The notes under the pieces are model-generated. The model was not told where the DNA came from. It was given only the letters and a program-made list of their open reading frames with translations, and ran no database searches. A DNA stretch of 64,000 nt from Monarcha castaneiventris obscurior (taxonomy: Eukaryota; Chordata; Aves; Passeriformes; Monarchidae), in NCBI GenBank assembly GCA_026261815.1, contig JAMPIT010000484.1, forward strand, positions 11,134,501 through 11,198,500, in the 5' to 3' direction. The translations under genes and the position numbers were made by a program. How positions within the stretch are numbered: position 1 is the first letter of the stretch; every line of letters begins with the position of its first letter. Positions 25,728-40,500 of the stretch are shown here, one piece after another.

Positions 25728-28700
25728 CTGCAGGGAAAACAAGCACAGAATGATGTGTGAAGAGGAGTTTTCAACCACTTACTACCACTTTGCCAGTAAC
25801 ACACATACTAATTTTATGCTGGAGTCATGTAGTCCTAATAGAGAAACTGGTGGGAGCAGCAATCACCAAAGTGGGTCAAATGGCCAACAGTGTCTTTCAG
25901 TTGAAAATCCAGGGTACTTGGCAGAAAGAAGGAACATGATCTTTCTTAGCTGGTGTAGAAGGCTGTTTTACCCTTATATAAAACATCATCTCTCCTCTGC
26001 AGGCAGGAGGAAAAAAATCCCCAAGTCCAAGGTTTTTAACGATTTTTCAAACTCACACTGGAAATCTTTGGCAGAATTCAAGAATCCTGGCTGGGCCTGC
26101 ACTAGACCTGTAACAGTCTGACAAGGAACTGAACAGACTTGTTGAACAAGCCACCTCAATCTATTGAATTCTCATCTATTTAAACACTACAAGAAATCCA
26201 GCATGGTTGGAAGCGCTGCAATTCTCCTAGTGACTAGAAAAAAACCCCAGAATAATAGCAAGACCAGATATCTGTTTCTTTGTATTTCTGAGGCAATTAG
26301 TACTCATACTCTGTAAATGGCATTGACAGCTACCCAAGAACAATTAAGGATGATGTTCTTTTACTCTAATGTGCATGTGTACATATGGCACATCATCAGC
26401 AACAGTACCAATAAAGAGGAAGGTCGTTGTAAAACAATCCCAGCAACAATGGCACAAACACAGTAACAACAGTGACATCAGCTGCACAGACAGGCAGACA
26501 CAAATTGCAGGAATCTGCAGCACCACGGCCATGGTATGTTTTACCAGAGAATAAGAGAACATATGCTTAGGTGTAGCAACCCTCAGATGGCGCCTCCTAA
26601 ACCATAAATCCATTTAATTCCTTGCTTTTCCTGCCCCAATATGCTCAGAGATCTGTGCCCAAATATCAAACACACCTCTTCCTTCCAAAGCACTTGATGC
26701 TACAGGCAGGCAATTATGCCATGCTATGATGTATTCATTTCCACTGTAACAGCAGGCACTCATTCAGCAAAAGGACTTCATAGCATGGCAGAGAGAGAGA
26801 AAACATGACCTGTCCTTGGGCATGTCACAGTCTCTAAGGTGGAACAGATTTCTAAGAAACAGGAAATCTTAAACCAAGATCTTCTAAAAGCTTTTGGAGA
26901 GCTCAGATATGAGTTCCCAAATAATGCACATCTGTGTAAGGTGCTCAGGAAAGAAGCAGAAGGACCAAATGAACAACAATTTTGTCTTTTCCATATCAGC
27001 AACCTGGGTGCACTCTTAAAATAATTTGGCTGAGATATACTCTAATTAATATTTCTTCAGTCCTCAGTCCTACTGCCAACATATACGGACAGAGTAGGAA
27101 TTTATCAGTATGACAGCCACAGTCTGCAGCACTGAGATTTGGATCAGAAACCACCAAAGATACTATACAGACTTCTTTTTCCACCTCTTTACTAATCTTA
27201 CAGCTTTTAGAAGAAACTTATTCCATGCAGTCTCTAAAGGCTAGTGTTCATTTCTAATTTCTGTTATACAGCAAAGCACCTTTAAAGCCTCGAAAATCCA
27301 TATTCTGAAAAAAAAAATCTTCAAATTTTGGGATAGAAAAGAACCCAGAGAGAGTTTCAGAAACTCATAATGTTGGCATTTTGCTTTGTCACTAACTTTA
27401 ATATCACTCTAATCAAATCAGTGAGACTGTGGAAATGATACCAAACAATACCAGGTCAGGAAATACCACCAAATCCCTCAATTCATTGAAAAAGTTAAGA
27501 CTTTTAAAATTAGGTTTTTTAAACTCAGTGATGTTAAACTGAAGGGTATTTTGTAATTTTCATACAGAAACCTGGAAGAGCTAAAAGGTACAGCATACCA
27601 CAAACCAGTTTGTATTCATCTGAACTGAACAACATGGTACGAACATCTCAAAAATATTTAGAAATATGATTGAGGTTGTCATTGTCAGCAGGGAGAACTA
27701 CAGGAATTGTGCTTTGCTTTAGATCACTGTCCTTCCTATGGCAGCAGTCTCCACTGCCCAGAGTAAATATAAAGTTAGGACCCACCTGTGGGCTCAGACA
27801 GGGCTGCAAAGTCTGTGGCCCTCTTCCTTAGCTGACCCCTTGGTGCTCAGCCCACAGGGCTATTTAAAAGCCACACAGTGGTGAGCAAGAAGCCACAAGA
27901 GTGAGTATTGTTGCCTAAAGCCTACCAGAGGCAGGGGATCAATCAGCACAGGCCAGTATGCATTGCCCAGCAAGTGTCTAAATCAGCATTCCTACACACC
28001 ACTTCCCACAACACAGGGAGGATTTATTTGCTACCGTGTACCCAAAATCATAACAAGATTATCCTCCTTTATTGCTTCAAAATAAAACCTCAACCTGTGG
28101 TTATGCATCAATTGCACCAGCTTCTCAAAACAGACTTAGAGACACTAATCAACAAATTGCAAAGTCGGTTAAGGTAATTATCAATACAAGTTACTGCGGA
28201 GTCTGGGAGTACACCAGTTATCCATATCCAGCAGATTAGTTCTGGTACCCATCTGGACTGGAAAGAGGTATCTGAATTGCTCTGGTGAACAATTGCTTGA
28301 GGTGCTTTCTTCCTTACACAGCAATCACAGTGCCTGCCCAGTCTGAGTCGAGGGGATGCCACTCTCCTGCTCACATTAAGTCTCAGCTTCAGGTTGCAAC
28401 ATTTCCACTCAGGGGGAACTGCAGCCCTACACACATACAACAGCTGCCCCTCACGGGTGTCTGGCTTTCCTCCTACATACCTGAGACAAAAAGGAATTAA
28501 ACCAGCAGCATCCAACTGCAAGCACATCTGTAGAGTGCAATGACATTGTGGGTTGAGCTCCACAGGAGGTGGACTTTCACCCTGCCTTCACCCTCAGCCC
28601 AGATCAAGGCTCTTGGCACTAACTAATCTTTAGAAAAATTCATCTTCTTGACACCCGACCACACTGCTTCTGATGTGTCATTGTTTGAGGGTTTTTACCA

Positions 28701-30473
28701 TTATTTCTCATTTGAGAGGGAAGGAAAATGGCAGAGAAGGGATGAGGTTTGCATACACAACTAACCAAAGACTTGCATGCTTTGACCATTCTCCTAATGT
28801 GGGTCACAGTTTTAAGCATAATATGCCACCACCAAATGAGGTAGACAGTTGGCCTCTGTCTAAAATAAAATACGTCACAACTGCTACGACTACTATCAAA
28901 ACAGGTGTTAGAGGCTCATTTACAGCAGCTAGGAAAAAGGCAGGAGAGAAAGGCTGGGCTGGGAAGCAATAGCACAATATCTGCAGATGGAAGCATGGAA
29001 GACAAGCTCGGACAATACCTTGGAAATAAATAAATGCAGGACATACAGAATATGAAAGATTAAACCAATAATACACACTCTCATCTATTTAAAGGAGAAG
29101 GAAAGGAGAAAGGATGGCAGGTCAGAAAAAGGAAAATATGAATTTAGAAACAAAACTCATTAGCAGTGCCCTCCCTATCACAGAGGAGAGAAACCTTTGC
29201 CTTGCCACTGTGCAATGGGCAGGAAGGCTACATACACATGAAATCCGTGATTTCAGAACTTCCTCTCCCCCTCCCATGGAGGGATTTAAATCAGGTCTTT
29301 GTCTGGAAAAGAAGCGAGAGGTTTTCTTAAAATGAAACAAAGGGCATCCTTCTCCCTGCTATCCCTTGAGGTAAGACAGAATGAGCACAATCTTGCTGCA
29401 TTTTGACACCGAGAGTTACCAAATCCTTTCTATCACTGCATATTCCCTTTACTTTATTTAATAAATGAAATCTCATCAACTTATCCTTCTTCTATTATCA
29501 CTGCTGACATCAATCTGATAATATTGGCTTGGCGTGGAATCGTGCTATTATATGTCCTCTTGATATTTAATTTAAGAGAAACGTCTGCAGTGGGGTGAAT
29601 ATGTGAAGCAAGCTTTTTATTACTGGCAGCAGTAAGGACGCTGGGAGTGAATTAGACATTCATCTTAGTCAGGGCCAATCTAGTGGCTCAGAAGAGGTTT
29701 TCTTCTTAACCCTCTCCTAACTGTTCAATAGCGGCAGGTAACGGCTGTTTCAGTCAATAACTACATTCATTTGTCTTGGCAAATTCATTCCTACATGGAT
29801 ATAAACCCCAGGAAGAAGTACAAAGTGTCTGGGAGGTTAAAGCAAGGTTCTTTGAGAATTTCCATCATAAGCACTGCACTAGTAGGAAAAGCGCCGGTCT
29901 AAACGTCCATCAATTAATCAAGAAGCAACACAGTTTCCAAAGACAAACACCCAAACTCGCTGCAAAAAGCAATTAAGGCTGTATCATCAGGATACAGATG
30001 CAGAGACAGAAGGTTTCAAACACAGCACAATGGCTACTATTTAGGTGCTGCTGACAGGTTTCTCTGAAAGAATTATGGACTCAGTATTGGAAAGCAAGGG
30101 AAAGCTGGAAGAGGTCTGTGTATTTGCTGGTCCTTCCACCCAACTGAAAGATCAGACTACTCAAGCAGAGGTGCAACTTTAATGCTTTAGAACTTGGCAG
30201 CTCTTTAGACTAGTGCAAAATCAGTAACTCCTCAGTGAGTAGCACACCATCACTTGGCTTTACCGGGAAGAACAGCAATTCCAGATGGAGCTAAGAGCAA
30301 AATCTTCTTTTTACATTTTACTCTGGGAAATCATTCAAGCTGAACAAAAAATTCAAGACAGAGGCTGATGGTATCTAAACCCAGACACTTTGATACCTCT
30401 GCTCAGAAGATGATAAACAAAGACATGCAGGGTCCCTCATATAAGCCAACTTAAGAGTAGCACACAGCCGCAA

Positions 30474-30508
30474 GCAGCAACCTAAATGGGGCAGCAACCT
30501 AGAATGGG
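30474..30508 (+). repeat. Two-copy 17/18-bp tandem duplication
   Basis: GCAGCAACCTAAATGGG (30474-30490) is directly followed by GCAGCAACCTAGAATGGG (30491-30508), differing by one inserted G. It is a local replication-slippage type duplication in the intron. Confidence 0.7.
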
Positions 30509-32120
30509 GCAGCCCTTTGTGGGCTACAAAATCCAGTAACTGAGTTAGCTGCTTTCTGCTGCATTTATTTGACTAAGACCAGTGTCTGAATCAACTTGAG
30601 CAAACCACATTAGTCACCACTGTCACTACAGCACAGACTGCCCCAGACATCATCAACGAGATGCACAGGCTGCACCGGCCAGTAAATCCCAGAGCACACA
30701 GCAGCAGTTTCTGCATGTTGGGAAGGAATCAGCCATGTCATATAGCTGGTTAGTATGTTTATATATCCAGGGTCCATTACACACGTTTCAGACTAAGCTC
30801 AGTGATGCTTTGGTCACATAAATGGGGTGTGCTGCCAGGCTGCACTGTACATATATAAAACCCAATAGGTGGTTAACTGACCTGTAAAACTGCATGCTCC
30901 CTTGGGTAGCAGTTGGCTCTGATGGGTTCTCTAACATGTCAGAAAAATGACTCCAGACAGACGCAATACATAGCACATAGAAAGGTTTCATTCTCTCTCA
31001 TTATTGCATCCTTGACATTTACAGCAGAAAATTAAACACAATTGAAGCATTTCATTCACATATAACAAACTCATCAAGCACAGAACAGACAGCCAGGCAA
31101 GCTAACTTTCAACGTTGGCTGCAGGATGCACTGTCACAAACCAAACACTGTGCCCTCACTACAAGCTATGGGATTCCCTCACCCTGCATGTCAGCTTGAT
31201 AACGTGGTTTGAATGGAAGAGGTAACCAGTCGTGTTGCAGCTGTTTGGCAAGGGAAATAAGAGATGGAAGAAGCTTAATAGATTATCCAAATGCCTACTA
31301 AGAAATCAGTAATGTTTAAGCTTCATAACCTAGCACAGTGTAAACAAACTGCATGTCTCATGAGCCTAAACTAATGTGATCAGGAAGGAAGTATTTCTGA
31401 TCAGCCTCAAGTATTCAAAACACTGCTCATCAGGCTTTGCCACTGATCCAGGTGGAATAGAGGCTTGCAGAAGTAACATACTGTTTAGAGCAAGAGGGGA
31501 CAGACTAAAAGAAAAGGTGAAACCTCGTGACAATTTTCACAAGAACAGGGGTGCTACCTCCAAATTTCAGCTGAAGCCACTGTACTCCTGTCTAAATCCT
31601 TCTCACATGCCTTGTCACGCTGTCAGCAGCACACTCCTGCACACCTGCAGTACTTCCCCTCTCTCTTTCTCCCCCTTGACAGCTGCATTTCAATAACAGG
31701 TCACCCGATTCTATTTTTCCACACCTTGTTCATGGAGTGCCTAATGAATGAATATTTTAAAGTACTGTGAGCTTCTGGTGACTCTGTGATCCTACAAAAT
31801 TTGTCACTCGGGTACTTCCCAATCTCAATTCCTGTTTTGACAGCTTGTTTGAAACTGCCACCAATTCCCCACTGGAGTTCATGCACTCACTGCACCTCTG
31901 CCCTTCCCAGGACAGACACCTCCTTTCTTCCTGATCACAGATAAGCAGAAGCAGTTCTGAAATCTTCCTCTGTGTAAGTAAATAGATTCTATCATTGAGA
32001 ACAAAAGTTACCACAAAAGTCCAAGTCTCAAGTATCAGCCACTTGCTGTGTCACTGTACTGCATTCAGTAGAAACAGCCTGCCCAAACCACATTCCATTC
32101 ACCGAACAACAATATAAAAG

Positions 32121-32160
32121 CCAAAAAAAACCAAACCAAAACAAAAAAACCCCCAAACTC
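32121..32160 (+). repeat. A/C low-complexity tract
   Basis: The tract is a run of A and C with the pattern CCAAAAAAAACCAAACCAAA followed by an A7 and C5 block. It has the same composition as the tracts near 11.1, 37.5, 52.5 and 61.9 kb. Confidence 0.85.
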
Positions 32161-33867
32161 TAAAACATACAGATCGATGTTACAGAAAATCTAGCAGTTT
32201 TCTGTAACAACCTCTAATTTTGGAAATCAACAACAACTTCTTCATTTCAGTAATGAAATTGATGCAAAGAGATTGTGTGACCCATGTAATGCTGATTCCA
32301 GCTCTCCATCTGACTTACCCCAGTGTACCACAAACTCCTCTGTCCTCCTACATGGTTTATCCTCACACACAAGTGGTCATTTCCCATTTGACCAATGGGT
32401 CAATCTCAAAGACTTTGACTTACACTTCATTGTTTTGCTAAGTGCAGTTTCAACCAAATTTGACCAGCTTCCTTAGACCCCCATAAGCTGCAGGCACTGG
32501 GGTTGTGGCGGTGGGCTGTGGGAGCAGAAGGGCAGCAATATGCAAAAACTGTACTAAACCATATAAAATTAAATGATCCTTATCCTACCGAACCTGCAAA
32601 TGCAATAACTAATCACCCCTATTAGCATTCTGCATGGCAGATGGCAAGTGGTTTAGAATAATGAGAGACTTTTCCCCACAAGTGGATAATTCCAATGTAC
32701 ATTTGGATGTAAATTCTTTACTGATTATGATGGTAGAATCCTGAGCTATGAGAAACTGCCAGTTTGGAAGATGAAAGGAAAACTACTGCCTCTTCCTTCA
32801 CTTGCCAAGAGATACAGAAGTTAACAGAATTGGATCTCCTGCCCACAAAGCCATGCACCATTTTTTCCCAAAGATGCCAAGCTACTAAAAGTTGACTAGC
32901 AAAGATGAAGAGCCTAAAGTTAGCAGCAAAACGGTCTCTGGAAGCCAAGCAGGAATGAGTCAGAATCTTGTTGCTGGAAGGAGTTCTCTGAATCAGAAAG
33001 GAAGCTGGCTCAGCTCCCACAAGGCAGAAAAGCAATATAGCAAGCAATAACTGAATCTGAAAACAACACACAGCCCAACAAGTGACCCGAATAGGGATTT
33101 TCTTTCTTCAGATAAAAAACATAATCTAAAAACTGTTTAAGATCTCAGGTCAGGAAGGGAAGGCATGCAGTCGGTAGAAGATATGCAGCACAAGCCCTAA
33201 GAATATATGGGTTGTGACAGTGCTATAATGTCTGGGAATTAGTCAGGGAACTATTGGTCTATTAAATACCTTCACAAAAAGTTTTCAGTTTTCTAAAGAA
33301 AGTAAATGAAGACGTGATATGCTGATTACATATAACCACAAGACGTGAGGGACAGCAGGTTCAGTAAATTTCTCCTATGTGAGATGATCTTATAATAATG
33401 TCACACTGCAAATGAAATGTTCTTTTTTAAAAGAAAACCCTAACTACTCATTTGAACAGCAGTTACTTCTCCAAAATGTCCCTGAGCACTGCACTAGGTT
33501 CCTACAGTTTACTTCATGCTACACAAAGGGCTACCAGTGATGGTCAAAAATATGAGTCCATTAGTATATTCTGCACAGACAGAGTGGCATATCCTCCTAA
33601 AGATGCCAAAACAAATTTAGAGAGGAGATTGAAGCTGCCGGTGTTAAAGTTCAGGTGGGATCTGAAGCTAAACATTCACCTTATTAAAAAATCCCCTTGC
33701 TTCTGCCCACATTCTCTAATCTTCAAAACCACAGTGCCCCCTTTTACCAAGCTGTGCAATTCTGAGCACTGACTCGCAAAGATCCCCATTAAGCGGCTAC
33801 TCATCCCTCAGAGAACATCAGTAATGGCACTTTCAAAGCAAACACACAGAAAAAGTCTTAAAAGTCT

Positions 33868-33920
33868 GTTTTCGGGGGGTGGTTGGAGGTTTTTGTTTGT
33901 TTGGGTTTTTTTTGTTTTTA
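33868..33920 (+). repeat. G/T-rich low-complexity tract
   Basis: The tract starts with CGGGGGGTGGTTGGAGG and continues into TTTTTGTTTGTTTGGG and a T8 run. The G-rich first part has four G runs but two have only two bases, so it is at most a weak quadruplex candidate. Confidence 0.8.
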
Positions 33921-36900
33921 AGTAAATACTGTAAATTCAAGAAGTCCTCAGAAAATTGAAAAAATCCTTATAGAAAACAATTTAGATAACATGGTTCTAA
34001 GTCTGAAGAAGAGCACAGGAAACGTCTCAGGTGAAGCGAGTCTGTGCCTGCTGAGGCTGCTCCAGTGTGCTGCTGGTGGCTCCTGCAGTCAGCACAACAC
34101 TGACCAGTTCTCTCCAAGGAAACAATATTCATCCCTGAACAAGGGCTCCTGCCTTCCAAATGCCAGGTTTTTGGGTCAAATTAGTTTGAATTGTAGTGGC
34201 TGTGAAATGTAGTGGCCGAGAAATGCAAGCAAGAGACACTGCCAGGACTAACAAGAAAAATACAAGTATAGAAAGAACCAAACCCAGCAGGGTTCTCTCA
34301 CAATAGGGTGGATATCTCATAGCCTAGAAACTCATTTTATCAGAGTAACTTCATGAACAATCAAAATCAGGCCAAATAAATAAATAGTAAAATAAAGTCA
34401 TTGAAGCCTGATTTGATGGTAGAGATGGTTTTTCTCTTCTTCTATAAGGAGAAAAGGACTTCAATCTCTCATCAGCTCAGCATCACCAACTTCCTCTGTG
34501 CAGATGAATCACCATGATGCAAGGTGTCCACAGCCGTCCTACCACAGTCCTTATTTCCTCAGAAGACAAAAATACAGAAGCTCTGACCTACATAACAAAC
34601 TATTTCCTCGAATTTCCCCCACTGGTACTTGCCTTTGGTATCTTCTACCATCCCTCCCTCACTCCAGGAGGAGACTCTGACTCAACAGTAAGGACACAGC
34701 GTGTATAATCCAGAATCAGGAATACAATTACTGTTCACAATAGCAATACTGCCCTTGAAATCAGTTGCAACTGAATTAATGACCAGATTGTTAGAGTGTT
34801 ACCTCAACTTTGCCTTAGGCTGCTAATTAGCAAACAAGTCATTAATTCACTGGTAACAAGTGGTTTCTCAGGCATTATTGCTTCTGACATCTTTAATTCG
34901 CCACTCTTTCTGGAAAGCTTCCCCAGACAGCTTTAACCTCAGCCCTTTACAACTCAACCCCATGCCCTTACCACCAGCACACTACAGCACACACACGTTG
35001 AAAACAGAGGCAGAAAAACACAGCAGGAATAGACTAAGCTGGGTCATTAATTAATATTCATGGTACCTGTCCCAATTCAAGCCAAGGGGAGGGAGGGGAA
35101 GACCAAAGGCACAAAAAGTTCTGAATTTTGGTGTGGATCTGCCACTACTTGTAAATACACAATAAAATACTATGAAACCTGGAGAAACCTTGCTTCCACC
35201 ACAGTACACATTGGAATATGCAATTCCCAATGTGAGGGCAGAGATCTGCTTTTATTTTCACTGTATTCTCCACGATAAAGAGCTGTGAACTGAAATATTT
35301 CATGTCCTCTGATGCACAAAGTATGACTGAGGTTTGTTTTAACAGCTGCACAAATATCCATGCTTTTGAAAGCAATCTAGATTTGGCCTGCCAACAAATC
35401 CTGATCTAAGGGCTTTATAAAGGCAACATTACCACAAAAAACAAGTGCTTTCCATGTAAAAATCGATAGCAACAGAAACATCCCTAACAGACTACATGGA
35501 GTCTTTGGCACCTCTTCCTTTGCTATTCCAGTCCTTGCTATTCAGATCTTATTTTATAAATGCCCAAGTTCTACCAACATAGCAGTGAAGAAATGCTCCT
35601 GCAATTTTGAAGAGACACCAGTTATTCAGCACTAACAGAACTGCAATCTCAGTTCATTGGACTAATTTATCAGTCATCTCTCATCACGCATGAGAGGAAA
35701 CAATACTGTGAACATTAGATTGAAACGTCATTTTACTAACTGGGCAAAACAAAAATCTTATTTAGAAGCAGCATCTTAGTAATCCCCAAGAAGTGAACTT
35801 CAGAAATGGATGGCTTGGATGAAGCACACAATCTAATATATTTAATATATTTTCAAGATTTAAAATTTGGTTCAAAAAAGAATAATCTGGCCCAACTGGA
35901 AAATTTATGCAAATCCACTGCACATATTCAACTTCTATCTCCACATACCATATTCCTAAAGCAGTAGAGGAATATATGTTGCTAGGAAATCAATGCACTG
36001 GTACAAGTAGTTGCTTAACAATAGGCCTTCCAGAATCCATAAGGAAAATGTTTACATGCTAAGGTAATAACTGAAAACCTTTGTGAAGCAGAACTGAAAA
36101 TGATCAGAAACCTTTTCTTTCAGTAAAATGCACACCATGTAAAATGACACAAAGTCAAAATTCACCCATATACTTTTACCCTCTTTTGAAATAACTTTGA
36201 GGAAACTCATGCATTATAATCTCTTAGAGAATATTTCAATTTCCTACAAAGAGCAATTTTATAAAAGTGAGAAACAGAAAAGCTTTGACTAATAACCCAT
36301 CTCTTTATTTAAAGATTATGAAACAGACTCAGTGCAGACAGAGAAGGAACAACTAGCATAAACCAAGTGCTAAGGGAAGAACAGGACTGGGACAGAGTCA
36401 AACAATTTTGGTGAAGGTATCATCATTGCAGGGCACAAAAGCACGATGCTGAGGTAAGGCTATGGATGAGCTTCCAGCAATAATCAATCTCTTATTCCTG
36501 AAAACTCTTAAATCCCTATTGGAGAGGCTCTTAATTTCAACACTAAATTAATCATTTATCTAATCTAATGATAGGAGAAATCCCAGAGCAATTTTGTTTG
36601 AAAACTATGATGTCTTTACCCCTCTCCTTTGGCTTCACAACTGTCCATATAATAACTGTTTCAGACCTTGTCTCCTGGGCACAGTCCCCTGCTGAAATAC
36701 CCAAGGCCTCATAGTAGACTTCCAGATTAACAAATTCAAGTATCACCACATAACTATTTTATAAACTTTCCAGATCTACATAAACAAACAAAAAAGGTAG
36801 TTTCTCTAGGTTCCAGTTAATCTTGCCATTCTAACTGAGGGGCCATTGGCCTCATAAAATCTTGTGCAATTAAATAAAACCTTCATTTCCATGAGTACCG

Positions 36901-37456
36901 AAAGCAAGCCATAAATTCCCTGTTCCCAGCAGACAATCCATTCGTGAACTTTCTTCCCCTACCCTCACTGAGTCAGTGTGGTTTCCTACTCCATGTTCAG
37001 CCAGAAGGACACTTACTACTTGCTGGTTTCTCTAACATAATCACCTTAAATACTCATGTCCATTAAGTTTAAAGATCTTATGACAATTAAATGAAACTCT
37101 TACACAGTAAGTCCCACATGGAGTAAATCTCTTTGGCAGTTTCTCCATTGGAAAGCTACCTTGGATTCAAGGCTGATCTCCACCAGGATAAGATACTAAC
37201 ATTCTTTATGCACTCCTTGATAACAGCACAAAGCATATGCAGTCCTCTCAGCACAACATGCAAAGCAACAGAGTCATCAGTAAGCAGCTTCAGAAACAGT
37301 TCTGAAAACCATAGGGAGATCTCAGAGAGAAACTCAGCTTCAGAACAATTTTATCTTTTAACAGCTTCCTAATCCCCTCACCTGATTCCTGCAGCTTTAC
37401 CTTTTAGAGTCACACCCCCACCCAGGCCAATTCTTGCATCCAAAATTAACAACCAC

Positions 37457-37483
37457 AAAAATAAATAAATAAATAAATAAAAA
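37457..37483 (+). repeat. (AAAT)n microsatellite
   Basis: About six tandem AAAT units run without interruption, in an A-rich setting next to the A/C tract at 37521. Confidence 0.9.
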
Positions 37484-37520
37484 GTGATAAGACAACCTTC
37501 ACAAAAGAAAATAAATCACT

Positions 37521-37552
37521 CAAAAAAAAAACCAAAACAAAAAAACCAAACC
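37521..37552 (+). repeat. A/C low-complexity tract
   Basis: An A9-10 run followed by CCAAAAC, an A7 run and CCAAACC. It lies 38 bp from the (AAAT)n microsatellite. Confidence 0.85.
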
Positions 37553-40500
37553 AGCATTTTGAGGATAAATCTAGAGTGCTGCACTAAGCCATAACCTCTT
37601 TACTGATGGATTTTTCCTTCCCCTTAACAGATTCAGGGACTGTAATAACATTTAATCCTCAGAAGCTAATCTAAATGTAACACTCAAAAGAAGACAAAGA
37701 CAACGCAACAGAAAAAAAATTTGGCCACTGCCTTTTGGGAGTGCTGCTTTATCCCTGGAGCGAGCGCATTAATAGAGCTTGGAATGAAATGCCATTTTAT
37801 TCTCTGTAGCAGGGAGGGGATTAGCAAGTTGTCTTCTCTAAACCCAGTCTGAGTCATGGCTCTATGAACACTGAGAAAAGGATGTGGAACGAAGGGAAGG
37901 GCGGGAGCACTGCCTCTTTATTTACACGCTGCTTCCTTTGTGGGTGGTTACTGATGTGCACAGTTTGCTAAACAGGGAAAGAAAGGGGGGGAAGTTCTAG
38001 GTCCCCTGACTTTAATTCTGTTGGTTAACAAAAGAGAAAAATAATAATGCACCAATTATAACACCATAGTTGAGACAATATGTCCGTGGCAACTGTCCAA
38101 TTTACCACAGCATGCAAGCAACAAGGGCAAGTTGCTTAAGGTGCTGAAAGCTGTGCTCAGTGGTATCTTGTTGCTAGGATCTTTTTCCTGGGAGGAAATA
38201 AAACAGGTTGGACAGAGCCCAGAACAAAGAAGAAGGAGACAGTCTGATAGGAGGTATGTGGAGATGGGAGCAGGCTGGCTTCAGATGAAGAGATGAGGAA
38301 CAAAGACCACTGCGCAAGTCAGGCCATGCAGGCATCAAGCCTTGAAGTGGAAACGAGCTAATGACTGTGTCAGTGATTTAATACAAAGCTCAGCACTAAG
38401 TACTTCACTTCTGTTTTTATATAAAGGGAGATAGGAAGGTTTACTCGCCTACCTCAAAGGCATGCTGTGTAGGGTCACTGGTGGAAAGGTGTACAATATT
38501 CCTAAATCCTGAAATGCTTGACAATCACTAAGGAGAGGAAACAGGCCGTGGAACACTTGACCACTTGTGCAGAGCTGTTAAGTGTTGACAGAAGAATTAC
38601 AGAATTCATTAAATGCCAAGAAGACACGGGTTTTGTTTCAGATATTTCTTCTCTTTGCTTTGGCATGGACTCTGAAAAACATAGCACTCACTGTGGAAAC
38701 AGCCCCAGCCCTATTTCCCTTTTCCTCCATCACCTCTGCTGATACACAGTGGCAAAGGAGAACAGATACAGGGTAGATTGGTCTCACAAGGCACAAGAGC
38801 CAGGGGCAGGTCTTCACAGTGTAACAGGAATAGCAGAAGCTAAGGAGGAGACGCTATGTTGAAGGATATGGACTCTCTGCAGATGGAGAAAGTGCCACTC
38901 CTGGCTTCCTCTCCTTAAGGAGATATCATAGTCCAGCACTGGAAACAGGCAGACCTGTACTTCATTCATACTTTGGCTATATTCCATTTCACATAATTTT
39001 GCAGGAGTGTCAGTTTATTCCTGTGAACCAAAGAAGTAGATCTGCATAAATCAGTCTAACCTATTTTAGCACCTACTGTGCTTGTATGTCTAATATGAAA
39101 GTGCGAAACAGGATGAGCAAACTCTTCTTTCCACTGAAGTCACAGGATCTTTTAAGTTATTACCATAAACAGGCTGTAGAAAGACTTGAATGTAGGATGC
39201 CTAACAAGAGAACCTCACAACACAGACTTCAAGTCCTACCAATTAAGCATAGATGCCAGAGTAAGAAGGAACCTTCCCCTGACTCTGTCCCAGCCGTATC
39301 ACAACCCAGGTGTGAGGCACATGAACTCTTCAGGAGAGTTTGTACAGCATGTTGTACACAAAGCAGTGATCTGAAAAGGGTCACTGCATGCTGCTGGAAG
39401 AGACACACTGCAGGCTGATGGGGGAAAGCAATGATTCTTCGTGCATGTGCAATTATCAAAGGGCATTATCAGTCCCAGATCATGAACTCCAATTCTCAGC
39501 TCAGTGCAATCCTGGCTACTGCTGGGAATTTCTACCGTAAAGAAATAGAATGCACAACGTTCACCTTCACCCTCAGTTTCACTCGTGCCACTCATCCCTT
39601 TTCAAGACACGCTCCAGCCCTGTTATCTTTTCATACAAAATTCATATTAGGGCAGGTGTCTCTTTTTGCTGTAAAGAAGACAGCCCAAGGAATATGTCCC
39701 TTTATAATGGCTCAAGTTCATATTGCCATCAAATAGAAGAGCACTGTACAATAAGGCCAGAAGCCAGGGACTATTAGATGATAAAGGCTCAAAGAAAAGG
39801 GGAAGAAACCCTTAAGAGACCATAAGCATTCATCACTTTCTGAATCTTGAAAGAAAGAAAGAATTCATCAGCATTTGTGTTGGTCTCTGGCACTAACCTC
39901 CGCAAGAAATGGTTGCATTCCTGAGTTTCCTACATTACCAGTCTTCATTTCCACAAGAAATAGAACAGACCAAAGGAAACGGAAACATCAGGAACCAACC
40001 TTCAGACTACCATAAAAAATAGGGTAGTTACAGTCTGTAAGAGTAAGTGAAGAACATAATCCCAGGTCCCAGTCGCTTCCTTCACCAAGTCACAAGGATA
40101 AATCACCACTACACAAGTTCACGACAATTGGTCACACATTTGCATAAGCAAATCCAAGAAAAGATTAGATTGATCAAAGTATCAGAACGTTATGTCCTAT
40201 GAATTTTTAAAATTTTATTTTAAAATAGAATTTAGAATTCTGCTATGGAAAACAGTATGGAAATGCAAGCAATGTGTCAGCTGCCTTATTTTGGCTTCTT
40301 TAGCAACTTATTGCTTGACTGTCCAAACAAAAATGTGAAATTACAACAGGTTATGTGATGCTTTGGCAGTCAAACATAATTTTAAATAAAGACAGCACAA
40401 TATACTGCACACCCCCCTAACATATTCATCACTACTATATTATCTATTTATGCAATTAAGTATTGTAGAGCCTGGATTGGACCCAACCGGACTACATATG

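Noticed and set aside
28108..28563. 151-codon minus-strand frame in the B-C intron
   Set aside because: Exons B and C join in frame without it, and the peptide has no known motif.
30085..30160. Possible second CR1 end (GGAAGAGGTCTG..CTGGTCCTTCCACCCA)
   Set aside because: It resembles the CR1 3' end only in a few words and lacks the ordered motifs seen at 57.7 kb.
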